64,000 nt of DNA, taken from assembly GCA_021234155.1 (NCBI GenBank), contig JAJEKV010000003.1, positions 16,538,386-16,602,385 of the forward strand, in the 5' to 3' direction. The stretch's first letter is position 1, and every line of letters starts with the position of its first letter. Source of the stretch: Isoetes taiwanensis (lineage: Eukaryota; Streptophyta; Lycopodiopsida; Isoetales; Isoetaceae). The notes below the pieces were generated by a model. That model saw only the letters and a program-made list of their open reading frames with translations, had not been told where the DNA came from and did no database searches. Positions 21,300 to 32,421 of this stretch are shown piece after piece. The position numbers and the translations under genes were made by a program.

Positions 21300-23687
21300 T
21301 GTTGAAGGCTTTTTTGGCAAAACCTCCAACCTAATGGTTTAGAACCTCCAGGTTGCTTAAGGCAACCACTCTGAATCACCAAAACCTGGAAAAGTCACTG
21401 AAATTTCAAGATCAGACTGCTTTCCCTGAAGCAAAAAAAATGGTCTGACCATAAACTTGTGCCATTTAAAATCAAATCAAGCAAATCAATTGATTTTTGA
21501 TAGAGATCTTCTTAACAGATGTGGGAATCGGTGTTCAAAAGTCTAGATAGAGCTGAGATAAGCAAGGTTCTCAAAATCACACTTCTGACTGGGTCAAAAA
21601 TTGGTCAATACCAGCAACAGCAAGCTATTTTTTGCAGATTGAAGATGGAACAAGTTTTTTTAGTTTTGGAAATTTGAGATATCTCTGACTGGTGTCTAGA
21701 TTGAAGGCAACTTAAAAATTGCAGGAAATTAACAACCTAAAGGGTAGAATTGATTAAAATCTCCTATCAGTCTGACTGTGCAAGAACCCGAGAGCAACTT
21801 TACCTAATATGAAATCTAATTGGCTTTTTTGTGTTTTTTTCAAGTGTATCAGTTCGGAAATACCCTCTAGTTATAGTGCATAAAAATTTCAAACTAAATT
21901 ATTTTTTAGTTTTCTGAAAATCAAGGATTAAACTCAAGAACAATCACCACACGAATTTTTTTCTAAGGTCAGATTTTCATTCAAGAAGCTATTCAAAAGA
22001 TCAACATCAATTTCCCTGAGTCTAATGGTCTCAGGAAAAACAATCAAACAGATCAAATTGTCAATAATCTCAAAAGTGGTCGATAATCTCAATAGCCCGT
22101 CAATTCTTCCGAATTTGGAGGCTAGAGGAGCAAATGCAGCTAGGAATCAGTCAATCCGGCTCGGAAAAGCTTCAAGTCGACGTTCTTCACGCATACAACC
22201 CCCGGAAAACAATGCAAGATCTCAATCCATCTTAAACGGCCCTGTTTCAGTTCAAATCTTGGCAAATTCCTGTTTGAAATTCAAATTTTTGTTTGTTTAT
22301 GAGTCGGTATGGATGCGTGTAGGTGAATGGAGGGTGCAGAGCTATGATTAAGCAGGTAATTCCAACCAATTTTCCGGATCTTGGCCTTCATCGAAAATTA
22401 GGGTTCTTGAAAAATAGTCCAAATATCCCACAGGCATGTTTAGAAAAGCAGACTAGTGTATAAAAGGAATTTTACCGCAATTTCTTCCGAATAAACGTGC
22501 CATTATGAAGGGGGAACCGGCCCGTGCCGTTCCCCCCATGCCCCATGGTGCCACGTGGAGGGTGTGGATTGGTGGATGAGTCTGGCGGGGGGGTGTAGAA
22601 AATGCTAGGTGGGGTAGAATAGGAAAATTTTTTTTTTTTTTATAGAAAGGCCGCGAATCTCAAGGCAATAATCCAAAGGCCAAGATAAAGGATATTAGCA
22701 TATTCTCCCATCTCAATTGGAATCTTTTGCTAGGAATAATTTTTTGCATAGCTTAACCATAGGATGTGAAATATGGCAAAAAAAAGATGACTAGGCAATT
22801 GTGATGGCATATGACATGGCAATGGTGATGACTAGGCAAATGACATGGCAATGTATCTTGACTCAATTTTTGTCTAGCCAAAAACTTTTTCAACTTATGG
22901 ATGTGGATGACACGTGTATGGCATATATGATGATGAGGAGGATGATGTGCAAATGACATGGCACTCCCAAGTGGCAATATTACATAGAATCATAATCAAC
23001 TTGAAAAATGGAAGCCCTTTAGCCAATTTTTAATTTTTTGAACTTGGGGATGGAGGGAGTATGATGTGAGTGATGATGAGGAATGATGGAGATGTGAGGT
23101 GGCTTCCAAGGTTATACGTGGCACAATGCCACCTTTATGCATAACTTTTGCAAATTTCTTGACCATTTTTCTTTTTGGAAGCTTATCATGGAAATGAATG
23201 TATGGAGTTATGGAAGAGATGAGAGTGAAGCTTTTTTGGCTAGACAAAAAATGTTGTCAATTGGAAAACAAGGTTGATTGAGGATGTACCAACTTGGAAA
23301 TCAAGGAAAGAAGGTGGTATGGGGTGAAATAATGGTATAGGAATTTGCCTCAATATGAACTTGATCTAGAGTTATTTTGCACATACCATGGAACTCTTGG
23401 GGGTCTTCAAAACCTTCTTATGTCTTCAAAGTAAATGTTTGTGTCCTTTGCTCTCTTGTTTGCTCAAATATGATGACTTGACTTTTTCTTGCTCCTTGTG
23501 ACCATTTAATTTGATCTAATGAAATAGCTTCCATGAATGTCCTTCCTTAGTCTTCATCAAAAAAATTCTTCAATGATCTGAAACAAAATAATCCTTCAAG
23601 AGTGTAATCAGCTTAAAATCAGCATTGGCAGCTTGTCTTCTTCTTGTGTTGTACAATTTCCTCTTGCTGCCACAAAATGTGGCAGCA
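21300..23687 (-). repeat. RE-C 3' LTR (2388 bp)
   Basis: In element orientation the LTR starts at 23687 with a perfect 10-bp-stem hairpin TGCTGCCACA-TTT-TGTGGCAGCA and ends CAACA at 21300. A 108-residue antisense frame (22025-22351) is present in both LTRs but has no recognisable domain. Differences from the other LTR are mainly one-base length changes in runs of T, A or G. Confidence 0.92.
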
Positions 23688-24700
23688 TCATGCTAAAAAA
23701 GAAAGAGGAAGCTGGTCTGCCAGCTCCCATACTTCAACCTCACAGCTTCAGCATGTTGAGAAGTTTGCCTTGATGGGAAGTTGAACTAGGCACTTCTGAG
23801 GGAAATGAATGTGGCAAGGAGTGAAGTCATATGGAATAAATAGGCCAACAAGTGAGCAGATGGAAGTATGACAATGGCTGGTGCACCTGCATGGAAATAA
23901 AAATGTTCAGCATTTGCAAGCCTGCTTGGTGGGATGTTGATTTGGCAGTGCTTGCTAAAGGGATAGGAATATGAAAAGAAGAGTATATGATAAGGCTTGA
24001 TGCTAGGTAGGACCACAAATGTGCAGATGAATGATGGCCAACCCGTGCACTCGCATGACAAATAAATATGATTAGCATTTGCAAGCCTGCTTGGTGGGAT
24101 GTTGATTTGGCAGTGCTTGCTAAAGGAATAGGAATATGAAAAGAAGAGTATATGATAAGGCTTGATGCTAGGTAGGACCACAAATGTGCAGATGAATAAT
24201 GGCCAGCCTGATGCACCTGCATGACAAATAAAGATGATTAGCATTTGCAAGCCTGCTTGTGTGGGATGTTGATTTGGCAGAGCTTGCTAGAAGGACATGA
24301 TCATGAAGTGAAGGTAAGGAATAAGGCTCGGATCTTTGGGCGGGGATCACTAATGCACAGATGAATGATGGTCAGACTGGTGAACCTGCATGGAAAATAT
24401 TCAACCTCTTGAAGACAACATCCCTGGACTGCTAAACCCTGTTAAAAGCTACACATGACATTTTAAGCAGTAACAAAGTCAGAATAATACTTAATCAATC
24501 ACAAAGAACATACGTAACAAAATGTTTTTGATGTTTTTGATGTTTTTATCTTTTTATAATTTTTTCTCAAAGTTGAATTTATGTCTAAACACACTTAAAT
24601 CCTAATTTAAGTTAAGGATGCATCTTCAGATTATGCAAACAAACATAGGGCAACATGTTGTTGCCAATACCTCTTCAAATGTAGAATGTTGATAGGATTT
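23688..24700 (-). repeat. RE-C 3' internal region with three ~166-bp tandem repeats
   Basis: The word CATTTGCAAGCCTGCTTG recurs at 23911, 24076 and 24242, giving a period of 165-166 bp over roughly 23870-24390. Each unit contains GGGATGTTGATTTGGCAG, an AAGAAGAG or AAGTGAAGG block and AATG-TGGCCA. The array creates open frames on the minus strand that repeat themselves and are not genes. No polypurine tract precedes the LTR at 23688; on the element strand the adjacent sequence is pyrimidine-rich. Confidence 0.8.
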
Positions 24701-24727
24701 GGCAGCTTATAGTTATCTTCCACGATC

Positions 24728-26110
24728 TTAACCAATTATGAATCTCGTCCCCGCTACACCTATAACTTCAAAAGGACCCTCCCATAAATTCTCAAATTTG
24801 CTTGCAACCTTCTCCCTTGCTTTATTCCATTTCAAAACCAATTCCCCTTCCTTGAATATTCCTTGGAGCTTGTGAGCAGCTTTAAAAGCTGCAACATCCT
24901 TGGCCTTTTTAATCATAACAGCATTTTCTGCTTCATATCTGTGCTCATCCAATTGCATCAGCCTTACACACCTTTCCCTCACACTTCTTCCATTTCAGTT
25001 GATTCTATGAGCCAACCTTAATGAAGGTAACTCGAGCTCTATAGGAACCACAGTTCCACACCATAAACCAAGCTAAATGGAGTATGATTGGTAGAATTTT
25101 TTACTGTAGTTCTATAAGCCCACAATGCATCATAAAGTTTTTCATGCCAATCTCTTTTTGACAAACTAACAGTTTTTTGCAATATGGACTTAAGAACCTT
25201 GTTTGTTGATTCTGCTTGGCCATTTCCCCTGTGGATAGTAGGCTGAACTCTTTACATGCTTAACCTTAAGGATCTCTAGGAGTGTAGCAATAACTTGATT
25301 TACAAACTGAGTTCCTCTGTCAGATATAATTTTAAAAGGTATCCCAAACCTGCTGCAAATATTTTCATGCAGGAACCTAGCAGTTGTAAAAGCATTTGCT
25401 TCCCTAAGAGGTACAGCTTCTGCCCATTTAGTGAAGTAATCTGTTGCAACCAAGATATATTGATGTTGAGCAGATGAAGGGGGATCTAAGGGTCCTATAA
25501 AATCCAAACCCCAAACTTGGAATGGTCCAGGTGATACAATGGCGATGAAGTGGTGTTTGGCTGTAATATTCTTTTTCCAAAAATCTGGCACTTATGACAA
25601 CTTTTAATTTTATTATAACAATCTTTAAACAAGGTTGGCCAAAAATACCCTGACCTCATGATCTTCTTTGCTGTAGTATCTACAGCATAATGGCCTCCAC
25701 AAATGCCTTCATGGCATGCCTCTATGATTAATTCAGCCTCACCCTTGTCAACACACCTGAGCAGCACCCCTTCTTTATCCACCTTGCATAGCACACCTTC
25801 AATGAGCCTAAAAGTTTTACACTTTTCCTTGAACCTCCTCAGCTGGCTGCTATTCAGATCTTTTGGTATCTCAGCATGCTCCAAAAAATTCTTAATGTCA
25901 ACCTGCCAATCAATCATCTCACTGCCAAAAGCTACTATGTTAGTTGTATTTTCCTCATTCAAACCTTCTTGATCTTCATACTTAAACATCATATTAGGCA
26001 AATAAGCACTAGGATCTTCAAGAACTTTAATTACTTTAATGTCAATATCATAATTTTGTACCTTACAAGCCCATCTGCATAACTTTGCCTTTGGTAAATT
26101 TTTGCAAACA
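24728..26110 (-). pseudogene. RE-C integrase, in three frames
   Basis: The frame at 25495-26001 has the zinc-binding region CHEGICGGHYAVDTTAKKI and SCHKCQIFGKR. The frame at 25190-25591 has the core with VWGLDFIGPLDPP, ATDYFTKWAEAVPL and ISDRGTQFVN. After a frameshift near 25230 (GKWPSR, where the conserved GNGQAE should be) the catalytic glutamate is out of frame. The frame at 24728-24982 has LWEGPFEVIG, the GPY/F module. There is no chromodomain. The normal role is insertion of element DNA; this copy is inactive as read. Confidence 0.85.
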
Positions 26111-26230
26111 ATAGTGTCAATGGGTTTTGCTTCATGAAAACACAGGTATGACTGTTAAGCGATAAGTGTCCATGCTTTTCCAATAAGAACATTAGTGCAG
26201 CAGCACTTTTTCTAATCTTTGATATCTAAG

Positions 26231-26857
26231 TTACGTGGTCGGACCATTTTTGCTTGAAAAGGCTATAATTCCATGTTCTGTGGCGGGGCTATACCTATGG
26301 CTCTCTTGGTCACACTTATATATGCAAAGGAAAGTTTTTGTAAGATCAGGAGGTTTTAAAATAGTAGGATTGCAAAGGGTTTCTATAATTTCCTCAAAAG
26401 CTCTCTGGCAAACATCATCCCATTTTATAAAAATATACTTACTCTCTTCCTTGGAGTATTTACCAACCCTGGTCAACCTGGCTATAGGACAAATAATGTG
26501 TGATAAGTGAGGCACATATATCCTAAGAAAACTTGTCATCCCCATAAAACCTTTAACCTTTTGAGGGTTTTACGTGGTGTCAACTTCTTCAAGGCTTCCA
26601 ATTTCCTACTGACCACCACGGATCCCTTGAGTTGATATCTCATGTCCAAGAAGATCCCCTTTAGAACAGAAGAAAACACATTTCTTAGGATTTAGGCTCA
26701 CTCCACTTCCCCTGCATAATGAACATATTTTTGTTAGCAAACTGAAATGATCTCTGATAAATGTGCCTAAACACAAATCATCCAGAAACACCACAAGTAA
26801 TTGTGTGCATCTCCTTGAAAATAGTGTCCATAGCTCTCTGAAAAGTGGCAGGAGCAT
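26231..26857 (-). pseudogene. RE-C reverse transcriptase, C-terminal half
   Basis: The frame at 26606-26857 carries the palm motif FLDDLCLG and NPKKCVFFCSKGDLLGHE, and 26231-26545 continues with MGMTSFLRIYVPHLSHIICP. These match the RE-B segments one for one. Small indels near 26600 and 26800 break the frame from the N-terminal half at 26778-27923. Confidence 0.85.
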
Positions 26858-27923
26858 TCATTAGTCCAAAAGGCATTTTTTTCATTGCAAAATTACCCCA
26901 AGGTGTAATGAAAGCAGTCTTTGGTTGATCCTCCTCCTTTATGCTGATTTGATTGAAACCTGAAAAACCATCCAAGAATGAAAACATTTCCTTACCTGCT
27001 ACTGCATATAGCACTTCCTCTAAAAAAGGTAGAGGATAACAGTCCTTAATTGTGGCTTTGTTGAGCTCCCTATAATCAATGCATATCCTAATTGTCTTAT
27101 TCTTTTTCTCAACAGGTACTATACAAGATAACCATTCTGGATTCATAATTTCTGCTATTACCCCAGCATCCTTCATCCTATTCAATTCTTCCCTAATCAA
27201 GGTCATCAATGATCCATTTATCCTCCTCAGTTTTTGTATTACTGGCTTAACTCCTTCCTTTGTTTTTATCTCAAATTCACAAATCTTCTTGTCAACCCCT
27301 TTCAGCTCATCATAATCCCAAGCAAATACATCACTCCATTCTTCAAAAAAATCTCTTACCCTACTCTCATCCTCTTCCTGAAATAAATCCCCTACATAAA
27401 GAGTCCTTTCCTGATTATTCTTTTTTATCTTCAGCTCCCTGGCCTGTTTTTCCTCACTAGCATTAATCACTAATATGGGATACAACTGCTGTAATTCTTT
27501 CCTCTCCAATTCTTCCTCATTGATGGCACCTTCAGCTAGATGCTCTAATAGAACATTCTGCAAAAGTGCATCAGCCTCTGAATTAAACTCCCTTGGTATA
27601 TGATGTATCTCCCATCTTTTGAAATCCAATAATTCTCCCAAAACTTCATCCCTTAAGAAAATCATATCCGGATTCTTTGACTGATATTCTCCCAATACCT
27701 GTTTGCAAACAAGCTGAGAATCTCCAAATATAACCAGCTCATTAATTCCCAAATGTTTGGCTTCTTGTAAGCCTGCTAATAGAGCTCTGTATTCTGCCAC
27801 ATTTGATGTTATCCCCTGAGTAAATTCTGCCAACTTTAGCCAAAAGCTTGTTAGAGTTATCTCGATAATTGCGAAGAAGCGAAGAACATTCAATTTTTTT
27901 GATATACCTCCATCAAACCACAT
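26778..27923 (-). pseudogene. RE-C archaeal-type RNase H fused upstream of reverse transcriptase
   Basis: One 381-residue frame begins with an RNase H of the archaeal/plant type: WFDGGISKK (first catalytic D), SNVAEYRALLAGLQEA (E), VIFGDSQLVCKQV (D), and EFNSEADALLQ (final D). After about 90 linker residues comes RT: FEIKTKEGVKPVIQKLRRIN, RICIDYRELNKATIKDCYPL, FSFLDGFSGFNQI and MPFGLMNAPATFQ. Ty3 elements normally place RNase H after RT, and in Tat-lineage elements the extra archaeal-type domain also follows RT. Here it precedes RT, as in RE-B. The frame is continuous across the two domains, so the order is not an assembly join. Confidence 0.9.
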
Positions 27924-28059
27924 GTATGCATGTTCACCAGATTTTTTAGCTTACCCTCTTCTATTGAACATGTTGCAATTGTAGGAACAAAATCTCATAT
28001 TCTCCACAAGGATTTTGGGATAGCATGTCTATCTCTAAGAAATTTAAGGCCTCCAGTTC

Positions 28060-28566
28060 TCAAACCCGTTGTAGAGAGTCACTTTCTTTTTCCCATCTGA
28101 AATAATACATTCTCCCTTGGACCACACCGGCCTTGCATCCACAGTAGACAACCATTTCCTGCCCAAAAAGTAGATCATAAATATCAGTATTCTCATCAAC
28201 CCCTTCAAAAGCTACCACCACAAAACTAGCAGCCACAATAATACCCTCAATGTCAACTAAAACACTACTAATTATCCCTATAGGATGAATTTTTGTGTTA
28301 GAGAATGATTTCAAAACCATAGGTGCTCGTCTATCACATTCCAAACCACAAGATTTCATTATGTGATGTGGCATCACATTCAAAGGGGAACCACCATCTA
28401 ATAATACTTTGGTTAGAACCTTTTTACCAATGTTTGCAACACAAGTAAAAGGCCCCGGATCAGCATCATCACCGGGATAATACAAGCTCACCAACATGAT
28501 TAGTAAACATATCCTCTTTTTTTCCTCATTTAAACTCAACAACTTTTTTTTTGTAAGAGGGAGCAA
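28060..28566 (-). pseudogene. RE-C aspartic protease
   Basis: The frame includes GPFTCVANIG, KVLLDGGSPLNVMP (active-site loop, with DGG in place of the usual DTG or DSG) and AAFVVV-type ASFVVVAFEGVDENTDIYDLL (flap and C-terminal half). RE-B has the same LLDGGSPLNIMP motif, so the substitution is a lineage trait. It would cleave the polyprotein. The last ~30 residues drift out of the conserved frame (FGQEMVVYCGCK where RE-B has GRRWLATVDARP), showing a frameshift. Confidence 0.8.
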
Positions 28567-28598
28567 TCCTTAGCAAGGTTAGTAAGTCTATGCTTATC

Positions 28599-29105
28599 TT
28601 AGAATTTTTTTAGCAAAATCTCCAAATCTTCTCCTTCTTTATCTTTTCTTGCAAATTTTTGGGTGGAGGAGGTTGGTACTACCCTAATAATTTCATCTTT
28701 CCTCTCCTTATCTTGATGAACAACTTTTTTGAGCAAGGGGATGAGATAATACCTGATTGCCTTCAAAATCTTTACCTCTTTACTGCATTCCCTTCTTTGG
28801 TTACAAATTACGCTTCTTTGCCTTTGGATTCCAAATTCCTCGAGTGTGTACAGCCAAAATCTCTTCTTGATCCTCCATTTCTGCACAAATCGATAGATGC
28901 ACTTGTTTACATTTGCTTTGGCTAACTCTTGTCTAGCAAAATACTCTTTGACACTACACTTATCTTCAAGATGACCTATGCCCTTACAAAAAGTACAAAC
29001 AGGACATTCTTTACCATAATGCCCTCTCCTACCACACTTAAGGCAAGGCCTATAATAACAAACTTCAGAAGAATGACTATCCCTTAGACAATGAATGCAT
29101 GGGGG
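28599..29105 (-). pseudogene. RE-C gag C-terminus with zinc knuckles and linker
   Basis: On the minus strand at 28925-29105 the translation has CIHCLRDSHSSEVC, KCGRRGHYGKEC and CTFCKGIGHLEDKC, giving CX2CX4HX4C nucleic-acid-binding knuckles that match three in RE-B gag. They are not in the same frame as the gag body. A lysine-rich linker frame (28599-28886) follows before protease. Confidence 0.75.
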
Positions 29106-29154
29106 AAAGACCCTTTTCTCGGTTTGGATGCCTTCAACTCTTGAAGTTGTTTAG

Positions 29155-30029
29155 TCACTTCAGCCAATGCCTCAAATGCATCTTGAGCAACTTCGGATTT
29201 TTGAATCTGCGGTGGGGATAATTGCCTCCTCGGCCTTGGTAGTTCTCTTCTCCTTCACACGGCATAGATTGGCACTGATGTTGTGTATTCCTGTTCAAAT
29301 TCTGGTGAAAAGGATCATTAGTAAATCGCATCATAGGTTCATTGAGCGAGAAATAAACATCTGCTAATTCTGTAGCTTTAGTAAAGGCCTTATGTATGGT
29401 GTCAAATCCTTCAGAATCCTGTATCCTGGTCATCTTCTTGTGCACCCTAGGTCTGTCACTTAATCCATTTATAAAAGCTGCTACTAAATCCAAAGTATGA
29501 TGGAGGACATGCTCAGTTTGGCATTTTAACAAATATGCATTAAACCTTTCTGTATATTGATGAATAGTCTCACCATGCTTGATGTGGAATGAGTGTAGCT
29601 CCAGAGCTAATTCTCTTGGCTTAACCAATTTCCCAAATCTGGTTAGAAACTTAGGCACAATATCTTCCCATGTTCTAGTACCTAAAGCAGTCACATAATC
29701 CAACCATGCTCTTACCTCCTCATTCTTGAAACATTTCTTGAATTCTGAGAGCTTGCAGCCTTTCTTGTGTCCATAATCCTGGTAATATTCCTCAAAAACC
29801 TTCAAAAATAATTAGCATTTATGCTAGGATCAAAAGTTGGTGCGAGAACCGGCACACTAAGCTCATAAGATTGATGGAGACAAGTGTTCCCCAATACATT
29901 GATTCCTTGGGGCCGCAGTGAGAACTCTCGGGGTTTTCTTGTGCCTCTGGCTGCTTTCAAGATGATCATTTCCCTTCTTGGTGCCATTAATTCTTCTTCA
30001 AAGTATAGTAATCCCGGTAGGACCTCCAA
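29155..30029 (-). pseudogene. RE-C gag, matrix/capsid region
   Basis: It opens with a frame at 29802-30029 that includes MAPRREMIILKAARGTRKPR and PTFDPSINANYF. After a one-base frame change it continues at 29155-29805 with FEEYYQDYGHKKGCKLSEF, KPRELALELHSFHIKHGETI, HQYTERFNAYLLKCQ and LVAAFINGLSDRP. These are retrotransposon_gag-family features (the QF.. MRQ../HQYTERF segment). The start is set at MAPRR because it lies just after the primer site and RE-B has the matching MAPKQKFP. Confidence 0.85.
30011..30028 (-). promoter_or_regulatory. RE-C primer-binding site, tRNA-Gln
   Basis: Three bases after the LTR end the minus strand reads TGGAGGTCCTACCGGGAT. Its complement ATCCCGGTAGGACCTCCA equals the 3' end (T-stem, acceptor stem, CCA) of a plant tRNA-Gln as I recall it. 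Confidence 0.75.
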
Positions 30030-30031
30030 AA

Positions 30032-32416
30032 TGTTGAAGGCTTTTTTGGCAAAACCTCCAACCTAATGGTTTAGAACCTCCAGGTTGCTTAAGGCAACCA
30101 CTCTGAATCACCAAAACCTGGAAAAGTCACTGAAATTTCAAGATCAGACTGCTTTCCCTGAAGCAAAAAAAATGGTCTGACCATAAACTTGTGCCATTTA
30201 AAATCAAATCAAGCAAATCAATTGATTTTTGATAGAGATCTTCTTAACAGATGTGGGAATCGGTGTTCAAAAGTCTAGATAGAGCTGAGATAAGCAAGGT
30301 TCTCAAAATCACACTTCCCGACTGGTCAAAATTGGTCAATACCAAAGAATGACAAGCTATTTTTGCAGATTGAAGATGGAACAAGTTTTTTAGTTTTGGA
30401 AATTTGAGATATCTCTGACTGGTGTCTAGATTGAAGGCAACTTAAAAATTGCAGGAAATTAACAACCTAAAGGGTAGAATTGATTAAAATCTCCTATCAG
30501 TCTGACTGTGCAAGAACCCGAGAGCAACTTTACCTAATATGAAATCTAATTGGCTTTTTTGTGTTTTTTCAAGTGTATCAGTTCGGAAATACCCTCTAGT
30601 TATAGTGCATAAAAATTTCAAACTAAATTATTTTTTAGTTTTCTGAAAATCAAGGATTAAACTCAAGAACAATCACCACCGCGAATTTTTTCTAAGGTCG
30701 ATTTTCATTCAAGAAGCTATTCAAAAGATCAACATCAATTTCCCGAGTCTAATGGTCTCAGGAAAAACAATCAAACAGATCAAATTGTCAATAATCTCAA
30801 AAGTGGTCGATAATCTCAATAGCCCGTCAATTCTTCCGAATTTGGAGGCTAGAGGAGCAAATGCAGCTAGGAATCAGTCAATCCGGCTCGGAAAAGCTTC
30901 AAGTCGACGTTCTTCACGCATACAACCCCCAGAAAACAATGCAAGATCTCAATCCATCTTAAACGGCCCTGTTTCAGTTCAAATCTTGGCAAATTCCTGT
31001 TTGAAATTCAAATTTTTGTTTGTTTATGAGTCGGTATGGATGCGTGTAGGTGAATGGAGGGTGCAGAGCTATGATTAAGCAGGTAATTCCAACCAATTTT
31101 CCGGATCTTGGCCTTCATCGAAAATTAGGGTTCTTGAAAAATAGTCCAAATATCCCACAGGCATGTTTAGAAAAAGCAGACTAGTGTATAAAAGGAATTT
31201 TACCGCAATTTCTTCCGAATAAACGTGCCATTATGAAGGGGGAACCGGCCCGTGCCCGGCCCCCATGCCCCATGGTGCCACGTGGAGGGTGTGGATTGGT
31301 GGATGAGCTGGCAGGGGGGGAGGTAGAAAATGCTAGGTGGGGTAGAATAGGAAAATTTTTTTTTTAATTTTTATAGAAAGGCACGAATCTCAAGGCAATA
31401 ATCCAAAGGCCAAGATAAAGGATATTAGCATATTCTCCCATCTCAATTGGAATCTTTTGCTAGGAATAATTTTTTGCATAGCTTAACCATAGGATGTGAA
31501 ATATGGCAAAAAAAGATGACTAGGCAATTGTGATGGCATATGACATGGCAATGGTGATGACTAGGCAAATGACATGGCAATGTATCTTGACTCAATTTTT
31601 TGTCTAGCCAAAAAACTTTTTCAACTTATGGATGTGGATGACACGTGTATGGCATATATGATGATGAGGAGGATGATGTGCAAATGACATGGCACTCCCA
31701 AGTGGCAATATTACATAGAATCATAATCAACTTGAAAAATGGAAGCCCTTTAGCCAATTTTTAATTTTTGAACTTGGGGATGGAGGGAGTATGATGTGAG
31801 TGATGATGAGGAATGATGGAGATGTGAGGTGGCTTCCAAGGTTATACGTGGCACAATGCCACCTTTATGCATAACTTTTGCAAATTTCTTGACCATTTTT
31901 CTTTTTGGAAGCTTATCATGGAAATGAATGTATGGAGTTATGGAAGAGATGAGAGTGAAGCTTTTTGGCTAGACAAAAAATGTTGTCAATTGGAAAACAA
32001 GGTTGATTGAGGATGTACCAACTTGGAAATCAAGGAAAGAAGGTGGTATGGGGTGAAATAATGGTATAGGAATTTGCCTCAATATGAACTTGATCTAGAG
32101 TTATTTTGCACATACCATGGAACTCTTGGGGGTCTTCAAAACCTTCTTATGTCTTCAAAGTAAATGTTTGTGTCCTTTGCTCTCTTGTTTGCTCAAATAT
32201 GATGACTTGACTTTTTCTTGCTCCTTGTGACCATTTAATTTGATCTAATGAAATAGCTTCCATGAATGTCCTTCCTTAGTCTTCATCAAAAAAATTCTTC
32301 AATGATCTGAAACAAAATAATCCTTCAAGAGTGTAATCAGCTTAAAATCAGCATTGGCAGCTTGTCTTCTTCTTGTGTTGTACAATTTCCTCTTGCTGCC
32401 ACAAAATGTGGCAGCA
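30032..32416 (-). repeat. RE-C 5' LTR (2385 bp)
   Basis: It is the partner of 21300-23687, with the same terminal hairpin at 32394-32416 and the same CAACA end at 30032. On the plus strand a TATAAAAG box lies in the GTGTATAAAAGGAATTT segment near 31185, which is antisense to the element. Confidence 0.92.
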
Positions 32417-32421
32417 GGTAT

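Larger units (their letters stand above)
21300..32416 (-). mobile_element. RE-C: long-LTR Ty3 retrotransposon nested in RE-B
   Basis: LTRs at 21300-23687 (2388 bp) and 30032-32416 (2385 bp) are nearly identical and start TGTTGAAGGC on the plus strand. The flanks are GGTAT at 21295-21299 and 32417-32421, a perfect 5-bp target duplication. A tRNA-Gln primer site adjoins the right LTR on the minus strand. Internal order is gag, zinc knuckles, protease, archaeal-type RNase H, RT and integrase, the same plan as RE-B and in the same orientation. Coding regions carry several one-base frame breaks. It is the youngest of the three nested elements. Confidence 0.93.

Noticed and set aside
22025..22351. 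108-aa frame identical in both RE-C LTRs (also 30752-31078)
   Set aside because: Identity follows from the youth of the LTR pair and is not evidence of selection. It is antisense to the element and has no known motif, although a TATAAAAG box lies downstream in the same strand.
23827..24250. 131- and 154-aa minus-strand frames with internally repeated sequence
   Set aside because: They are translations of the 166-bp tandem repeat in the RE-C 3' region.
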